From assembly GCA_045615765.1 (NCBI GenBank), contig JAZLFM010000051.1, positions 1-27,167 of the forward strand: 27,167 bases of DNA, in the 5' to 3' direction. Shown here in pieces: positions 1 through 6,885 of the stretch. A program made the translations under genes and the position numbers. Position 1 is the first letter of the stretch. Every line of letters starts with the position of its first letter. The notes below the pieces were generated by a model. That model was given only the letters and a program-made list of their open reading frames with translations, was not told the origin of the DNA and ran no database searches. This DNA is from UBA1715 sp045615765 (GTDB lineage: Bacteria > Bacteroidota > Bacteroidia > Bacteroidales > UBA1715).

Positions 1-1539
1 TTGTATGCGTCTTTACGAACAGATACAGCTTTGTATGTTATTAAAAATGGTTCTGATACTGAAATGCCATTCCGACACTTTTATATAGCAAGAAAGTCTG
101 GTGGCAGTTGGCAATATGGTAATGAATGGTTGGAAGGTGACTTTAATGCAGAAGATTGTAATACCGGTAATGGTGCGTTCTCGCCAGATAGAAAGAAGTT
201 TTATTTTTCACGATGTGAACAGAATTGGCGATATAAGAGTATCTGTAAGTTGTATGTCAGTTATTATAATAAAGGTTGGTCGGAGCCACAAGCCTTGCCG
301 GAAACCATAAACAAAAAGAAGTTTACAAACACCCAACCTACAATAGGAACTGATTCGAAAACTGGTGCAGAAGTATTGTACTTTTCTAGCGATAGGCCAG
401 GAGGAAAGGGCGGAATGGATATTTGGTATAGTGTGTATTCTCCAAAAAACAACAAATGGACTGATGCTAAGAATTGCGGGAATAAGGTAAATACAACAGC
501 AGATGAGGTGACACCATTCTATTCTGTGTCTGAACGTATGTTGTACTTTAGTTCAAATGGTCATGGAGGTTTGGGAGAATTGGATGTGTATAAAACCTCT
601 GGAGAAATGGCGAAATGGTCAGAAATAGAAAATCTTGGAGTTCCAATAAATTCAGGTTTTGACGATTTGTATTATTCGTCTAATGCTTTGAATACAGAGG
701 GATTTTTCACATCCAATAGACAAACGGATAAAAATGCTTCGACTTGTTGTGACGATATTTTTGCCTTTAAGTATGTAGATAAGATTTCGGTTGGCATCGA
801 AGGAAAAGTTTATTTGTTGCCGAATAAGATAGTTGATTCTGTTTTCAGTGAAGCAATCGATCAAATTCGTCCGGCAACGAACGATGATTCTGTACAATAT
901 ATTGAAGGGACTGTTGTGTCTTTGTTTTTAGTTGATGAAAAAGAACAGACCAAATATTTCGTTGCATCTGATACAACAGATTCTACCGGTAGGTATTTCT
1001 TTGACTTGGCGGCGGGGAAAAAATATGTGTTACAGTACGAAAGTAGCAAATTAACTCCACCGGAAAAAGAGATTAGTACAATGGGATTCACCTATTCAGA
1101 TACTTTATATGTAGAAGATATGGGAATAGATTACTTGGCAAGAGAACGTTTTATAGTAAAAAACATATATTATGAGTTCGATAAGTCTCAATTAACCTTT
1201 GAAGCCAAAAAGACAATAAAGCGTACATTACTCACAGTTTTGAATGAATTTCCACAAATTGTGGTTGAAATAGGTAGTCATACAGACAGTAAAGGAAACG
1301 ATACATATAATCAAAAATTATCGCAAAAACGAGCCGAAAGTGTGGTTAATTATTTGATAGAGTGTGGAATAGATGAACAACGCTTGCGCGCAAAGGGATA
1401 TGGCGAATCTATGCCTATTGCACCAAATGAAACAGAGGATGGAAAGGATAATCCAGAAGGAAGAGCAAAAAATAGACGAACTGAATTTCGTGTTATCGGA
1501 ACGTTGAAACAATATTTTGAAATAATTTACGAAGAATAA
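1..1539 (+). CDS. PorE-like OmpA-family envelope protein, 5'-truncated by window edge
   Basis: The 512 codons visible are open from the first base, so the leading TTG is probably an internal Leu codon. Alignment with the downstream paralog suggests about 190 residues (signal peptide and TPR part) lie outside the window. Visible parts, numbered from the window start: PD40/WD40-like propeller blades about 55-260 (SPDRKKFYF, YFSSDRPGGKGGMD, YFSSNGHGGLGELD), a CCDD motif at 249-252, a carboxypeptidase-regulatory-like (CRD) fold about 265-350 (DSTGRYFF), and an OmpA_C peptidoglycan-binding domain about 387-500. Asp429 and Arg444 sit at the 15-residue spacing used to bind diaminopimelate. This order matches PorE of the Porphyromonas type IX secretion system. 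The envelope anchoring role is inferred from the family; a direct secretion role here is unproven. Stop TAA at 1537-1539, 67 nt before the paralog. Confidence 0.85.
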   Translation: MYASLRTDTALYVIKNGSDTEMPFRHFYIARKSGGSWQYGNEWLEGDFNAEDCNTGNGAFSPDRKKFYFSRCEQNWRYKSICKLYVSYYNKGWSEPQALPETINKKKFTNTQPTIGTDSKTGAEVLYFSSDRPGGKGGMDIWYSVYSPKNNKWTDAKNCGNKVNTTADEVTPFYSVSERMLYFSSNGHGGLGELDVYKTSGEMAKWSEIENLGVPINSGFDDLYYSSNALNTEGFFTSNRQTDKNASTCCDDIFAFKYVDKISVGIEGKVYLLPNKIVDSVFSEAIDQIRPATNDDSVQYIEGTVVSLFLVDEKEQTKYFVASDTTDSTGRYFFDLAAGKKYVLQYESSKLTPPEKEISTMGFTYSDTLYVEDMGIDYLARERFIVKNIYYEFDKSQLTFEAKKTIKRTLLTVLNEFPQIVVEIGSHTDSKGNDTYNQKLSQKRAESVVNYLIECGIDEQRLRAKGYGESMPIAPNETEDGKDNPEGRAKNRRTEFRVIGTLKQYFEIIYEE

Positions 1540-1563
1540 AATCAAACTTTGAAATTTGTTTCT

Positions 1564-1571
1564 TATATTTG
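1564..1571 (+). promoter_or_regulatory. Possible -7 box between the two PorE-like genes
   Basis: TATATTTG matches the Bacteroidota -7 consensus TAnnTTTG and lies 35 nt before the start at 1607. No TTTG is found at the usual 18-20 nt upstream; the nearest copies (1548 and 1555) are too close. It may be a weak internal promoter that lets the second gene be expressed apart from the first. Confidence 0.35.
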
Positions 1572-1606
1572 GGGCGTTTTATGTAGAATAATGTAAATAT
1601 ACAAGT

Positions 1607-3766
1607 ATGAAGTACAAGTACCTAATATCCAGCATTGTGTTGTGCTTAGGAATGGCAATTAACTCATTCGGACAAGTTGATTTATCGGCTTTAAGCACTG
1701 GAAAATTGAAAAAATTAGGGTCCGTAGCCTTTTATAATGGCGATTACTATATGGCCGCTCAGTATTTAGAGGCTTATTGTAAAGAAAAAGAAGACTACAA
1801 AATGATGTTTACTTTGGCAGAAAGTTATCGTTTGTCAAGAAACTATCGTTCTGCTGAGTATTGGTATGACAAAGCATACAAAGCAAATCCTCAAAAGAAT
1901 ACAAAAGCATTGTACTATTATGCAACAATGATAAAAACTTCTGAACGATATGCTGAAGCAAAAGGTCATTTTAAATCATTCAAGAAGGAATATTCGGGAG
2001 CAAAAGACTTTAGTACTTATTCTGCTTTAGTAAAACAACAATTGGTTGCTTGTGACTCTGCACCTTCGTATATCGCAAATCCTTTGAATATGGGTGTTGG
2101 TCCATTGGATAATTCTACAAATACAGAACAAATGGAATTCATGCCAATCTTTTTGAACAATACATCGTTTGCTTATGCAAATATGGCAGTTGACTCGGTT
2201 GGTGCTAATGCTTCTTTGGATTCTGTTGTGAGTCCAAAATTCTTTGAAGCAACTTTTGCAAATAATCGTTGGATGACAAAAGACGATTGGAATTTGAATG
2301 TTCAAGAAACACCAAATCTTAATGCAAGTCACGGAGCGTTTTCTCCTGATATGCAAAGATTCTATTTCGTTCGTTGTGAAAAGGGTAAAAAGAAATTCTT
2401 GTCTGCAAAACGTAAACCAGATGTATGTAAAATCTATATGACTAAAAACACATTTGGTACATGGCAAGCTCCAGAAGCACTTCCTGATATTATCAACCAA
2501 AAGAATACATCAAATATTCAAGTTGCTGTTGGTAACGAGTCTAAAAAGAACGATGAGGTTTTGTACTTCGTTTCGGACCGTGAAGGTGGTCGTGGTGGAT
2601 ATGATATTTGGTACTCTGTATTTATGTCTAAGAAAAATGAATGGAGAGCACCTAAAAACTGTGGTAACAAAATAAACTCTGCTGGTGATGAATATTCTCC
2701 ATATTATGATGCTGTAACTCGTCAAATGTATTTTGCATCTGATGGCTGGCCAGGTCTTGGAGAATTTGATATCTTTAAATCAAGTGGTGAACTTGGAAAG
2801 TGGACTCCTGCTGAAAACATGGGTTATCCAATCAATACTCCTTATGATGACTATTATTTCGCAGTAAGCCCTAATGGAAAGAAAGCTTTCTTCGCTACAA
2901 ACCGTGTAGGTACTACAACTGGTGGACAAGAAACTTGTTGCGATGATATCTACTTGGTTGATTACGAAGATGTGAAGTTTGATATTCCTGTAACAGGACG
3001 TGTTTACGAATTGGTTGATTCAAAATTAGAAAATATGATTTCTAAGAATTTTGAAGCAACTGTAGATGATACAGAAATTGAATTGACTGATGAATATCTT
3101 GATTCAGTAAAAGTTGATACTCGTGAAAAGAAATACTTAGCTGGTAGTCGTGTTGCATTATATATTGGTAACTCAAACGAAAAAGTATTTATCGCAAGTA
3201 CAGAAACAGATTCTGCTGGTCGTTATTTCTTTACTGTAGAACCAAATCATCAATATATTCTTCAATTTGAAAATGTTCGTTCTGGATCTGCTTATATTCC
3301 TTTCTCTACAAGAGGTATTACAGACCCTGACACTCTTCATTTGAAAGATTATGGTATCAATTCTATAACTAAGGATGCGTTGGTGATCAAGAACATTTAC
3401 TATGAATATGGTAAATTCCGTTTGAAAAAGGAACAAAAAGACGTTCTTGATGAATCAGTTGTTTCTTTAATGAAAGAAGCTCCAGAAATTGTGGTAGAGT
3501 TAGGTAGTCACACTGATGATCGCGGTGGTGAAGCGTTTAACTTGAAGTTGTCTCAAAAACGTGCTGATGAAATTGTTACTTATGTAATTAAAAGAGGTAT
3601 CGATAAGTCTAGAATCATTGGTAAAGGATATGGTTTCACAGTTCCTGTAGCTCCAAACAAATTTGATGACGGAACAGATAACCCTGATGGTCGTGCGATG
3701 AACCGTAGAACAGAGTTCAAAGTTATCGGTACTGTTTCAGAATATGACAATTTTATTGAAGATTAA
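1607..3766 (+). CDS. PorE-like protein: TPR, PD40 propeller, CRD and OmpA peptidoglycan-binding domains
   Basis: 719 residues with a type I signal peptide (about 1-22, cleavage after SFG; no lipobox, unlike the lipoprotein PorE). Order: TPR-like helices about 30-145, PD40 propeller about 180-455 (SPDMQRFYF, YFVSDREGGRGGYD, YFASDGWPGLGEFD), CCDD at 444-447, CRD fold about 460-560 (DSAGRYFF), OmpA_C about 594-708 with Asp637 and Arg652 placed to bind diaminopimelate. This is the architecture of PorE in the type IX secretion apparatus; family knowledge suggests a periplasmic protein tying an outer-membrane complex to peptidoglycan. It is a tandem paralog of the preceding gene. Arg codons are mostly CGT, as in highly expressed neighbours such as tuf, whereas the first copy mixes CGA, AGA, AGG, CGC and CGT. 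A strong terminator follows. The exact partner is inferred only. Confidence 0.88.
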   Translation: MKYKYLISSIVLCLGMAINSFGQVDLSALSTGKLKKLGSVAFYNGDYYMAAQYLEAYCKEKEDYKMMFTLAESYRLSRNYRSAEYWYDKAYKANPQKNTKALYYYATMIKTSERYAEAKGHFKSFKKEYSGAKDFSTYSALVKQQLVACDSAPSYIANPLNMGVGPLDNSTNTEQMEFMPIFLNNTSFAYANMAVDSVGANASLDSVVSPKFFEATFANNRWMTKDDWNLNVQETPNLNASHGAFSPDMQRFYFVRCEKGKKKFLSAKRKPDVCKIYMTKNTFGTWQAPEALPDIINQKNTSNIQVAVGNESKKNDEVLYFVSDREGGRGGYDIWYSVFMSKKNEWRAPKNCGNKINSAGDEYSPYYDAVTRQMYFASDGWPGLGEFDIFKSSGELGKWTPAENMGYPINTPYDDYYFAVSPNGKKAFFATNRVGTTTGGQETCCDDIYLVDYEDVKFDIPVTGRVYELVDSKLENMISKNFEATVDDTEIELTDEYLDSVKVDTREKKYLAGSRVALYIGNSNEKVFIASTETDSAGRYFFTVEPNHQYILQFENVRSGSAYIPFSTRGITDPDTLHLKDYGINSITKDALVIKNIYYEYGKFRLKKEQKDVLDESVVSLMKEAPEIVVELGSHTDDRGGEAFNLKLSQKRADEIVTYVIKRGIDKSRIIGKGYGFTVPVAPNKFDDGTDNPDGRAMNRRTEFKVIGTVSEYDNFIED

Positions 3767-3784
3767 TACTCTTTAGTTCTGTAT

Positions 3785-3822
3785 AAAAAAGGTTCTATAA
3801 ATTTTTATAGAACCTTTTTTTT
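3785..3822 (+). terminator. Rho-independent terminator after the PorE-like pair
   Basis: An 11-bp stem, GGTTCTATAAA (3791-3801) with its complement at 3804-3814, is flanked by an A-run and followed by a run of eight T (3815-3822). It begins 19 nt after the stop codon and separates the PorE-like pair from the GH27 operon. Confidence 0.88.
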
Positions 3823-3824
3823 GC

Positions 3825-3856
3825 TTTGGGAGGTTTAATATTTTACACTATATTTG
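3825..3856 (+). promoter_or_regulatory. Bacteroidota-type promoter for the GH27 operon
   Basis: TTTG (3825-3828), a 20-nt spacer and TATATTTG (3849-3856) match the -33 / -7 consensus of the primary sigma factor of this phylum exactly. Transcription should begin about 5-7 nt after 3856, leaving a leader of only about 13-15 nt before the ATG at 3876, or almost none if 3867 is used. Confidence 0.65.
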
Positions 3857-3875
3857 TGGTGTAAATATGGTTTTC

Positions 3876-5147
3876 ATGAAAACTAAATTCTTATTTTTAT
3901 TTGTCTTATTGTTCTCTGCAATAGCAAGTTATTCCCAAAAAGCAGAAGGACTTGCGAAAACTCCTCCTATGGGATGGAATAGTTGGAACACATTCTCGGT
4001 AAACATTTCGGAAGATGTTGTTGTGGGAGTAGTTGACAAGATGGTTGAGTTGGGATTAAAAGATGCGGGATATACATACATTGTGATTGATGACGGTTGG
4101 ATGTTGCGTGAAAGAGATACAAATGGAAATCTTGTTCCTGATCCTGAAAAATTCCCAAATGGAATGAAACATCTGGCTGACTATGTTCACGCAAAAGGTT
4201 TCAAGTTTGGTATTTATAACTGTGCAGGTTCATATACTTGTGGTGGCTATCCTGGTGGTCGTGGACATGAATACCAAGATGCCAGATTATATGCTTCTTG
4301 GGGTGTAGATTTTCTAAAATATGATTGGTGCTCACATGGAAATCTAACTTCTGATGCTGCCTATACTACAATGCGTGACGCATTAGCAGCAACGGGAAGA
4401 CCTATCCTTTTTAGTATTTGTGAATGGGGAGATACAGATCCTTGGAATTGGGCTGAAGAAATTGGACATATGTGGAGAATATCTGGTGATATTTATCCTT
4501 GTTTTGATTGTGAAGATCGTCATGATGATGGCTTGCCAACACAATGGTCTGCTTGGGGCGTAACAAAAATATTGGATATGCGTGACAATGAATTGCTTCG
4601 TCAACATGCTAAACAAGGTGCTTGGAATGACTATGATATGTTGGAAGTAGGTAATGGCATGACACAAGGTGAGGATAGAGCTCATTTTGTTATGTGGTCA
4701 ATGCTTGCGTCGCCATTGATGTTGGGTAATGATATACGAAAAATCAAAAATGAGACATTAGAGTTGTTGAAGAACAAGGAAATAATTGCGGTAAATCAAG
4801 ATACATTAGCAATTCAAGCGTTTCAGTTACAAACAAAAATAGCATTAAATAAGGTTGTCAAACCAAGTAATGATAGTTTGGATATTTGGATAAAACCATT
4901 AGCTGGAGGAAAATGCGCAGTTGCTTTTTTGAATAGAAGTAAGACTACAATAACAACCTCTGTACAAATGCCTACTGTTATTGATAATTCATTAGTTGTG
5001 TATGATGCAGGTAATACCTATAATGTGCGTAATGCAATAAATCATAAAGATTTAGGAAAAGCTAAAAAAAATAAAATATCAATCTCGGTTCCTGGACATG
5101 ACATTTTGTTGTATGTTTTTGAGCCAGCACAAAAGAAAAAGAAATAA
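3876..5147 (+). CDS. Secreted GH27 alpha-galactosidase
   Basis: A retaining glycoside hydrolase of family 27, expected to release terminal alpha-linked galactose from oligosaccharides in the periplasm. Numbering from the Met at 3876 (423 residues): signal peptide about 1-21 (ASYSQ junction), then the family entry motif PPMGWNSWNTF, VIDDGW near residue 70, FLKYDWC with the nucleophile Asp150, CEWGD near 182-186, and WRISGDI with the acid/base Asp205. The C-terminal beta-sandwich domain ends in a Lys-rich tail; there is no type IX sorting domain. An in-frame ATG at 3867 would add MVF; 3876 is preferred because it gives a standard signal peptide and leaves room after the promoter. The stop overlaps the next start by one base (TAATG). 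No SusC/SusD pair is nearby, so this is not a classic polysaccharide utilisation locus. GH27 members acting on other alpha-glycosides exist, so substrate is likely but not certain. Confidence 0.9.
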   Translation: MKTKFLFLFVLLFSAIASYSQKAEGLAKTPPMGWNSWNTFSVNISEDVVVGVVDKMVELGLKDAGYTYIVIDDGWMLRERDTNGNLVPDPEKFPNGMKHLADYVHAKGFKFGIYNCAGSYTCGGYPGGRGHEYQDARLYASWGVDFLKYDWCSHGNLTSDAAYTTMRDALAATGRPILFSICEWGDTDPWNWAEEIGHMWRISGDIYPCFDCEDRHDDGLPTQWSAWGVTKILDMRDNELLRQHAKQGAWNDYDMLEVGNGMTQGEDRAHFVMWSMLASPLMLGNDIRKIKNETLELLKNKEIIAVNQDTLAIQAFQLQTKIALNKVVKPSNDSLDIWIKPLAGGKCAVAFLNRSKTTITTSVQMPTVIDNSLVVYDAGNTYNVRNAINHKDLGKAKKNKISISVPGHDILLYVFEPAQKKKK

Positions 5148-5830
5148 TGCAAGACAGAAACGAAGTCGATAACTTCTCTATTGATTGTGTAATCTTTGGT
5201 TTCGATAAAAGCGAGCTAAAGGCATTACTTATAAAACGTAACACAGAACCTGATTTTGGAAAGTTGGCATTGCCAGGTGGATTTGTCTATCTTGATGAAG
5301 ATTTAGATGCAGCTCCGCTTCGTCGATTATACGATATGACAGGCTTGACAGATATTTATATGAAACAAGTTGGAACATTTGGAAAGACTGATAGATATCC
5401 GTTGCGTCGTGTTATAACGGTTGTTTACTATGCTTTAGTACGGGTGTCAAATTATGCGATAAAGATGGGACAAGATGCTTCTGAGGTTCATTGGGTGTCG
5501 GTAAAAGATATACCAGATTTGGCTTTTGATCATAGAGACTTGTTTGATGCAGCATTGAAGAAACTTCAAGAACAGGTACGTATAGATCCGATTATTTTTA
5601 ATCTTCTTCCAAAAGAATTTTCATTATCGGAATTACAAGATGTGTATGAAGCAATTACAATGCAGAAATTTGATAAAAGAAATTTCCGTAAGAAAGTATT
5701 AAGCTTTAATTTTCTTTTAGATACAGAGAAAAAGCAAAGTAATGTTTCGCACCGTGCAGCTCGTTTGTATATGTTTGATAAGAAAGCTTATCAAAAAATG
5801 GTACAAAAAGGTCAAATGTTTACTATTTAA
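5147..5830 (+). CDS. NrtR/AraR-like transcriptional regulator with degenerate NUDIX domain and C-terminal winged helix
   Basis: 227 residues. A NUDIX-fold domain (about 8-145) precedes a winged-helix domain (about 155-227, LPKEFSLSELQDVYEA ... RKKVLSFNFL), as in NrtR-family regulators and the sugar-responsive AraR of Bacteroides. The NUDIX box begins at Gly45 and keeps Glu51, Arg59 and Gly66, but the catalytic REUxEE core reads R-R-L-Y-D-M, so the metal-binding glutamates are lost. Pyrophosphohydrolase activity is therefore unlikely, and a ligand-sensing repressor or activator is more plausible. It is translationally coupled to the GH27 gene (1-base overlap) and lies 2 nt before anmK. I infer that it controls this operon or other galactoside genes; the ligand is unknown, and an NAD-related role as in classical NrtR cannot be excluded. 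Confidence 0.8.
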   Translation: MQDRNEVDNFSIDCVIFGFDKSELKALLIKRNTEPDFGKLALPGGFVYLDEDLDAAPLRRLYDMTGLTDIYMKQVGTFGKTDRYPLRRVITVVYYALVRVSNYAIKMGQDASEVHWVSVKDIPDLAFDHRDLFDAALKKLQEQVRIDPIIFNLLPKEFSLSELQDVYEAITMQKFDKRNFRKKVLSFNFLLDTEKKQSNVSHRAARLYMFDKKAYQKMVQKGQMFTI

Positions 5831-5832
5831 TA

Positions 5833-6885
5833 ATGAAAAACATGAACACAGAAGTTTTCATAGGATTAATGTCGGGGACTTCTGTGGATGGATTGGATAT
5901 TTGTGCAGCAACATTTGAGCAAAACTCATTTCAGATTTTGTGTGCTGAAACGATAGAATATCCGAAAGAATTACATGATAAGTTATTAAAATCTCACTTG
6001 CTTTCTGCTATGGATTTAGCGCAATTAAGTGTGGATTTTGGGGTGTTTTGTGGACGACAAGTAAAGAAGTTTGTTGATTTATATTCTTTACAAGCATCGT
6101 ATGTAGCAAGTCATGGTCATACGGTTTTTCATACACCAACAACAGGTTTAACACTGCAAATAGGATCTGGAGCTCATATTGCTGCAGAATCGGGGATTTC
6201 TACCATCTGTGATTTTAGAACGCTTGATGTCGCTTTTGGTGGACAGGGCGCTCCTTTAGTTCCTATTGGAGATGAATTGCTGTTTCCACAATATGAATAT
6301 TGTTTGAATATTGGTGGATTTGCAAATGTTTCTGCTGTTGTTGCAGATAAACGAATTGCTTGGGATATTTGTCCTGCCAACATTGTATTAAATACTTTGA
6401 TTTCGAAAATAGGATTAAACTTTGATGCCAATGGAGAATGCGGACGAAAAGGAAAAGTTTGCAAGTCTTTGCTAGATAGTTTGAATTCTTTGGAATATTA
6501 TTCTACAAATGCTCCAAAATCGTTAGGAAGAGAATGGGTAGAATCTTATGTTTATCCGTTGTTTGATCAATATAATCTTTCTTTGGAGGATTATATGCGA
6601 ACATATTACGAACATTGTGCGGTGCAAATTGGATCATCGTTATCCAAAAAGAATTCAAAAACATTGTGTACGGGTGGTGGGGTAAAGAATTCTTTTTTAA
6701 TGGAACGAATCGCATACTATTCCTCTTCTGAATTAATTATTCCAGAAGAACAAACAATAGACTATAAGGAAGCTCTTATTTTTGCTTATTTAGGCTATTT
6801 GCGTGTCCACAATAAAGCAAATAGTCTTGCTTCGGTAACAGGAGCAAGAAAAAATGTTTGTGGCGGAGTAATTTGGGAAGTTTAG
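5833..6885 (+). CDS. anmK: Anhydro-N-acetylmuramic acid kinase
   Basis: 350 residues, about the usual length for AnmK. The enzyme cleaves the 1,6-anhydro ring and phosphorylates anhydro-MurNAc with ATP to give MurNAc-6-phosphate in cytoplasmic peptidoglycan recycling. Family motifs are clear: IGLMSGTSVDGLD (10-22) for the phosphate loop, SHGHTVFHTP (93-102), CDFRTLDVAFGGQGAPLVP (126-144), LNIGGFANVS, WDICPANIVLN and TGGGVKNSFL near the C-terminus. It starts 2 nt after the NUDIX-type regulator; a second ATG at 5842 (MNTEVF) is a possible alternative start. Its stop codon directly abuts the stop of murF-alr on the other strand, so recycling and synthesis genes converge here. No partner MurQ, NagZ or AmpG gene is in the window. 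Confidence 0.95.
   Translation: MKNMNTEVFIGLMSGTSVDGLDICAATFEQNSFQILCAETIEYPKELHDKLLKSHLLSAMDLAQLSVDFGVFCGRQVKKFVDLYSLQASYVASHGHTVFHTPTTGLTLQIGSGAHIAAESGISTICDFRTLDVAFGGQGAPLVPIGDELLFPQYEYCLNIGGFANVSAVVADKRIAWDICPANIVLNTLISKIGLNFDANGECGRKGKVCKSLLDSLNSLEYYSTNAPKSLGREWVESYVYPLFDQYNLSLEDYMRTYYEHCAVQIGSSLSKKNSKTLCTGGGVKNSFLMERIAYYSSSELIIPEEQTIDYKEALIFAYLGYLRVHNKANSLASVTGARKNVCGGVIWEV

Noticed and set aside
3876..5147. Type IX secretion sorting signal on the GH27 enzyme
   Set aside because: The C-terminus is a family beta-sandwich followed by a Lys-rich tail; no C-terminal sorting domain is visible.
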